A program made the translations under genes and the position numbers. The notes beneath the pieces are model-generated. The model searched no databases, had not been told where the DNA came from, and saw only the letters and a list, made by a program, of their open reading frames with translations. Shown here piece by piece: positions 6,071 to 9,019 of a DNA stretch of 9,019 nucleotides. The stretch's first letter is position 1, and each line of letters starts with the position of its first letter. The stretch is taken from assembly GCA_002373595.1 (NCBI GenBank), contig DFKT01000013.1:1-9019 (forward strand), in the 5' to 3' direction. This DNA comes from Lachnospiraceae bacterium UBA3638 (GTDB lineage: Bacteria; Bacillota; Clostridia; Lachnospirales; Lachnospiraceae).

Positions 6071-6103
6071 GAACCTTTTTTGATAAAACCGCAAGTCCTT
6101 ATT
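6070..6103 (+). promoter_or_regulatory. ECF-like promoter, copy 2, upstream of the large surface protein gene
   Basis: TGAACC-TTTTTT-GA (6070-6083), then 11 nt, then GTC-C-TTATT (6095-6103). Sequence blocks and the 11-nt gap match copy 1, except for one extra T in the tract and C for T after GTC. The -10 lacks the CC before GTC (here AA). Transcription would start near 6110, about 40 nt before the ATG at 6152. Confidence 0.5.
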
Positions 6104-6139
6104 AGTGAAAAGCAGTTAACAATTGATCTGAAAGATAAA

Positions 6140-6145
6140 GAGAGG
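6140..6145 (+). promoter_or_regulatory. Ribosome binding site deciding the ATG start at 6152
   Basis: GAGAGG lies 6 nt before the ATG at 6152, and the signal peptide starts right there. A longer in-frame reading from TTG at 6080 would begin inside the promoter T-tract and has no ribosome site. Confidence 0.8.
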
Positions 6146-6151
6146 TTAAGT

Positions 6152-8878
6152 ATGAAGAAGACAAATCTAATGAACAGGAAAGTCGTTAAGGCGATGAGCT
6201 TCGCGATCAGCGCAACGCTCCTCCTTCAGCCCATGACTGCTATGGCAGATGAGGCTCCCAAGGCAGAGCCCGCCGGAGCAGCAAAAGAGCTTCAGGTAAG
6301 TGATGACAGCGAGAAGGCAGCAGTTCAGAAGGCAGAGAACGCAGCTAAGACAGCAGACGATGCAAAGGAAGCAGCACAGGATGCATATCAGAAGGCAGAG
6401 GACGCAGCAAAGGCAGCCGAGGATCTTGCTAAAGAAGTTGGCAAGCAGGTAGGCGATGACAAGGATAAGAACAATCTCAATGACGGACTTGATAAGACTG
6501 TAGCAGATACCAAGCAGGCTGTTTCGGACAATGAGACCGCTATGACCCAGGCAGCAACGACTGCTGAGGGTGAGATCGGCAAAATCGCAAATGACACTTC
6601 CGTTACCGATATAGCAACTGATAAGTCTGATGCGGCTACCGCAGAGGGACTTGCACAGGATGCTGAGCAGGATTCCGCAGATGATCTTCAGGATACCAAG
6701 GATGCAGCGGCTAAGCTTGACAAAACTGCAGCACAGAAGGCTGCAAAGGAAGCAGCAGATGCAGCTGCCGAGGCTCAGACCCAGGCTGATAACGCAAAGG
6801 ATGCTTACGATGATGCATACCAGCTCCTTTCCGATTATGTAGATGAGCTTGCAAGACTTGAGAAGGTCGCAGATGATGCTGATAAGGATATCGCTGATAA
6901 GAAGGCTGCTATAGAGAAGAAGATCGAAGATGCTAAGAAAGAGCTTAAGACTGCAGCCGATGATCTTGCAAAGGCTAAGACCGATCTTAAGATCGCTAAA
7001 GAGGATGAGGCAGCTACCCAGGCAGCTCTTGCTGATATCGAGAGCGGAAAAGCAGCAGATGCAGCAAAGGATGCAGCAGATGCAGCAGAGGTTGCTCTTA
7101 ACAATCTCGCTGATCTCAAGACCGAGAAGGATACCTACCAGGGACTTAAGGATGATGTAACCGCAGCTCAGGAAAACCTTGATCAGAAGATAGCAGATCA
7201 GACCAGGATCAATGGTGAGCAGGATGCGATCATCAGCGCTCAGACCATCGAGAAGAATAGACAGGAAGGAATCTCCGGACAGAAGCAGGCAGAGCTTAAT
7301 ACTCTTGCCGGCCAGATCAGTCCTCTTGAGACTGAGAGAGCTCAGAAGGCAGCTATCGTAAATAATAGTGACCTTAAGAAGGCTGCGGCTGCAACTACCA
7401 GCACGGTCAAGAGCGTTAGACATAATGTTCCGTACTTTAACAGTATTTGGGATTGGGGTTTGAGAGATGAATACACGTATTACACTCAGTCTGAGATAGA
7501 TGCAGCAAAGAACGCGATCAGCGCTGCAAACACCAGAATCGGTGAGATAGACGCAGCACTTTCACCTCTGTATGCAAGCCGTACAACTGTTACGAGTGAG
7601 AAGTCTGCAGCAGATCAGGCTGCTACAGATGCTCAGACTAAGATTGACAATGCAAACGGTGCTAAGGACGAAGCAGAACGTGCAGTAAAGATGGCACAGA
7701 CCGCTCTTACCAATGCTAATACTCAGAAGAAGCTGGTATCACTTTACGAGTATGCAGGAAGCACCGAGATTACTTACATGGACAAGGCAGAGCAGGAAGA
7801 GTACAAGAAACTTCTTGCAGAGATGAAGGATCAGCAGTCCAAATACAACGAGATTTCCAGTGATGTAAAGGCATATCATGATGCCACCAAGAAAATGGAG
7901 TACACCGGAATCGATTTGATAGATGCTGCGCTCAGTGATATCGTTCATACCTTCAACTGGGATAAGCTTACTGAATGGAAGCTTGAAGAGAAGTACCGTA
8001 AGTGGGACTGGAGCTGGGACGGTGGATCTGAGACACACTGGACATTCACCAAGAATGGAGATAACGAAGCCGTTCTCATCACTATGCAGGGCACAAGACT
8101 TACTATAACCAAGGTAGACGAGGCTGAGTTCGGAGCATTCTCCGCAACCTTCGACAAGGCAGCTGCAGCTCAGGCAGCAGAGAAGGCAGCACAGGCAGCA
8201 GCAGATGCAGCAGAGAAAGCAAAGGCAGAGAAGGCAGCATTTGAGAAGTACAACAAAGCACAGAAGGCTCTTCAGGATGCACTTGATGAACTTGCAGAGT
8301 TGAAGGTTTCCACCGTTAAAGTTGACAGATCCGTACTTAAGGCAGCTCAGGATAAGGTTACCGCAGCTCAGGCTGATGTAGACAGCGCAAAGACCAGCTG
8401 GGACAATGCACAGACCGCAGCAGACGAGGCTAAGAAGAATGCAGACGAGGCTAAGAAGATTGCAGACGGAATCGTAATCCCCGGCTCTTCAAGCAACGAT
8501 CCTTCAGATGATGATAACGACACCACAGATCCTACCACTCAGAATCCTGTAAACAACCTGCCTGCAAACAATCAGCAGGGCGGACAGCAGGGTGGCCAGC
8601 AGGGTGCCGGCAATCAGCAGGGCCAGGTAAATATCGAGGACGAGGATTCTGCTAAGGCAGCTACTCCCAACCAGGATACCACTGTTAAGAAGGACAATAC
8701 TTCCGTAGAGGAGACCATCGTTGAGGAAGAGGATACCGCTAAGGCTGCACTTCCTACCCTTGAGACCGAAGAGGATGTTCAGAACTTCAATTACCTCTGG
8801 CTCCTTCTCCTTGCAGCACTTGCAGTAATAATTGAGGAGATCATCCGCAGGAACTACAACAAGAACAAGGCTCAGTAA
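6152..8878 (+). CDS. Large secreted Ala-rich coiled-coil surface protein with C-terminal membrane anchor
   Basis: This 908-residue protein has a signal peptide (1-32, cleavage likely after AMA, before D33). Long Ala/Lys/Glu/Asp-rich heptad-like helices cover about 40-415, 448-565 and 670-770. Two Trp-containing islands interrupt the coil: a short one at about 419-447 (W433, W435) and a larger, probably folded one at about 570-668 (W603 to W630). The C-terminus has an acidic, Thr/Asn-rich linker (about 773-805), a QQGG-type repeat (808-825), two copies of an acidic motif (IEDEDSAKAATP 828-839, VEEEDTAKAALP 857-868), a hydrophobic segment (about 881-898) and a basic tail. No LPXTG site is present. 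Codon use is strongly biased, suggesting high expression. The architecture suits an extended surface stalk or fibre anchored in the membrane. It has its own promoter and terminator. Specific function is unknown. Confidence 0.92.
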   Translation: MKKTNLMNRKVVKAMSFAISATLLLQPMTAMADEAPKAEPAGAAKELQVSDDSEKAAVQKAENAAKTADDAKEAAQDAYQKAEDAAKAAEDLAKEVGKQVGDDKDKNNLNDGLDKTVADTKQAVSDNETAMTQAATTAEGEIGKIANDTSVTDIATDKSDAATAEGLAQDAEQDSADDLQDTKDAAAKLDKTAAQKAAKEAADAAAEAQTQADNAKDAYDDAYQLLSDYVDELARLEKVADDADKDIADKKAAIEKKIEDAKKELKTAADDLAKAKTDLKIAKEDEAATQAALADIESGKAADAAKDAADAAEVALNNLADLKTEKDTYQGLKDDVTAAQENLDQKIADQTRINGEQDAIISAQTIEKNRQEGISGQKQAELNTLAGQISPLETERAQKAAIVNNSDLKKAAAATTSTVKSVRHNVPYFNSIWDWGLRDEYTYYTQSEIDAAKNAISAANTRIGEIDAALSPLYASRTTVTSEKSAADQAATDAQTKIDNANGAKDEAERAVKMAQTALTNANTQKKLVSLYEYAGSTEITYMDKAEQEEYKKLLAEMKDQQSKYNEISSDVKAYHDATKKMEYTGIDLIDAALSDIVHTFNWDKLTEWKLEEKYRKWDWSWDGGSETHWTFTKNGDNEAVLITMQGTRLTITKVDEAEFGAFSATFDKAAAAQAAEKAAQAAADAAEKAKAEKAAFEKYNKAQKALQDALDELAELKVSTVKVDRSVLKAAQDKVTAAQADVDSAKTSWDNAQTAADEAKKNADEAKKIADGIVIPGSSSNDPSDDDNDTTDPTTQNPVNNLPANNQQGGQQGGQQGAGNQQGQVNIEDEDSAKAATPNQDTTVKKDNTSVEETIVEEEDTAKAALPTLETEEDVQNFNYLWLLLLAALAVIIEEIIRRNYNKNKAQ
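8420..8468 (+). repeat. 21-bp tandem duplication encoding one heptad
   Basis: The unit at 8420-8440 and its copy at 8441-8461 differ only in the last two bases, and 7 bases of a third unit follow. They encode ADEAKKN-ADEAKKI-AD. A near-identical in-frame repeat exactly one heptad long points to a recent duplication that lengthened the coil without breaking its register. Confidence 0.85.
8573..8626 (+). repeat. QQGG-type repeat tract in the surface protein
   Basis: Four copies of CAGCAGGGN separated by short Gly-rich stretches encode QQGGQQGGQQGAGNQQGQ. It forms a low-complexity, flexible linker between the coil and the membrane-proximal tail, and may vary in copy number between strains. Confidence 0.8.
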
Positions 8879-8926
8879 GCCGCAAAACCAAGCAAGTAAC
8901 AATTCTCATAAAGATTAACCTCTTAA

Positions 8927-8963
8927 AAAGAACTGCCGCCTACCCGGGCGGTAGTTCTTTTTT
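8927..8963 (+). terminator. Intrinsic terminator of the surface protein gene
   Basis: AAAGAACTGCCGCC (8927-8940) pairs with GGCGGTAGTTCTTT (8947-8960) over 14 positions with one G-U pair, around a 6-nt loop (TACCCG), and ends in TTTTTT (8958-8963). It lies 48 bp after the stop codon. The A-tract on the 5' side could also let it work in the reverse direction for a gene beyond the window. Confidence 0.92.
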
Positions 8964-9019
8964 GCTGACAGAAAGCCTCAAATATTGTATCATTTCAGAA
9001 AAGAAATATGTAAAATATA
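8964..9019. other. AT-rich sequence after the terminator
   Basis: These 56 bases contain no open frame worth calling. They are AT-rich toward the end (TATGTAAAATATA) and may be the start of a promoter region for a gene outside the window, but no convincing -35/-10 pair with normal spacing is seen. Confidence 0.4.

Noticed and set aside
6080..6151. 24-residue N-terminal extension of the surface protein from TTG
   Set aside because: It begins inside the promoter T-tract and lacks a ribosome site, while the ATG at 6152 has GAGAGG and is followed by a clear signal peptide.
6167..7423. Long antisense frame (418 residues) inside the surface protein gene
   Set aside because: Its Leu/Cys/Ser-rich product is the mirror of biased GCA/GAT/AAG codons on the plus strand; no ribosome site or domain supports it.
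8750..8764. LPTLE as a sortase (LPXTG-like) site
   Set aside because: The essential Thr-Gly are not in place, and the membrane segment and tail are unlike typical sortase substrates.
8504..8902. Antisense frame of 132 residues at the end of the surface protein gene
   Set aside because: It is a shadow of the coding strand with no ribosome site or recognisable domain.
8984..9019. Promoter at the right edge (TTGTAT ... TAAAAT)
   Set aside because: The spacing is about 20 nt, and other combinations match the -10 consensus poorly; the sequence ends before any gene.

Overview
The window looks like chromosomal DNA from a Gram-positive Clostridia member, most likely a Lachnospiraceae. The grounds are AGGAGG-type ribosome sites, moderate G+C, a lipoprotein, a GspF/PilC-type platform gene followed by a DUF4860-like protein, and an ECF sigma factor. 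I cannot name a genus. No tRNA, rRNA, CRISPR or insertion sequence is visible.

Left block (about 55-5569, all on the minus strand, read right to left). One tightly packed gene train runs: degenerate GGDEF membrane protein, ECF sigma factor, single-pass membrane protein placed as a putative anti-sigma factor, secreted transglutaminase-like lipoprotein, GspF/PilC-type inner-membrane platform protein, then four small single-pass proteins of which one keeps a prepilin-like N-terminus. Spacings are 19 bp, -4 bp, -1 bp, 21 bp, 14 bp, 2 bp, -1 bp and -1 bp, so a single transcript is likely. A sigma-A type promoter lies at 5611-5639. No assembly ATPase, prepilin peptidase or classical major pilin is present. 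At the left edge the train meets the probable 3' end of a plus-strand gene only 3 bp away.

Right block (5699-8963, plus strand). A 102-residue single-pass membrane protein is followed by a 908-residue secreted, Ala-rich coiled-coil protein with a C-terminal membrane segment, then a strong intrinsic terminator. Both genes are preceded by the same two-part sequence, TGAACCTTTTT(T)GA - 11 nt - GTC(T/C)TTATT. It resembles ECF-sigma promoters and differs from the housekeeping promoter that drives the divergent operon. The -35 parts of the two divergent promoters overlap.

Working model (inference): the left operon encodes a small pilus- or secretion-like envelope apparatus with its own ECF sigma/anti-sigma switch and a surface transglutaminase. 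The sigma factor may switch on the divergent pair, which would then be its cell-surface output. The two plus-strand proteins also share an acidic tail-like motif next to a membrane segment, which supports a functional pairing. The most useful leads are the shared promoter, the shared tail motif, and the combination of transglutaminase with a pilus platform that lacks an ATPase.
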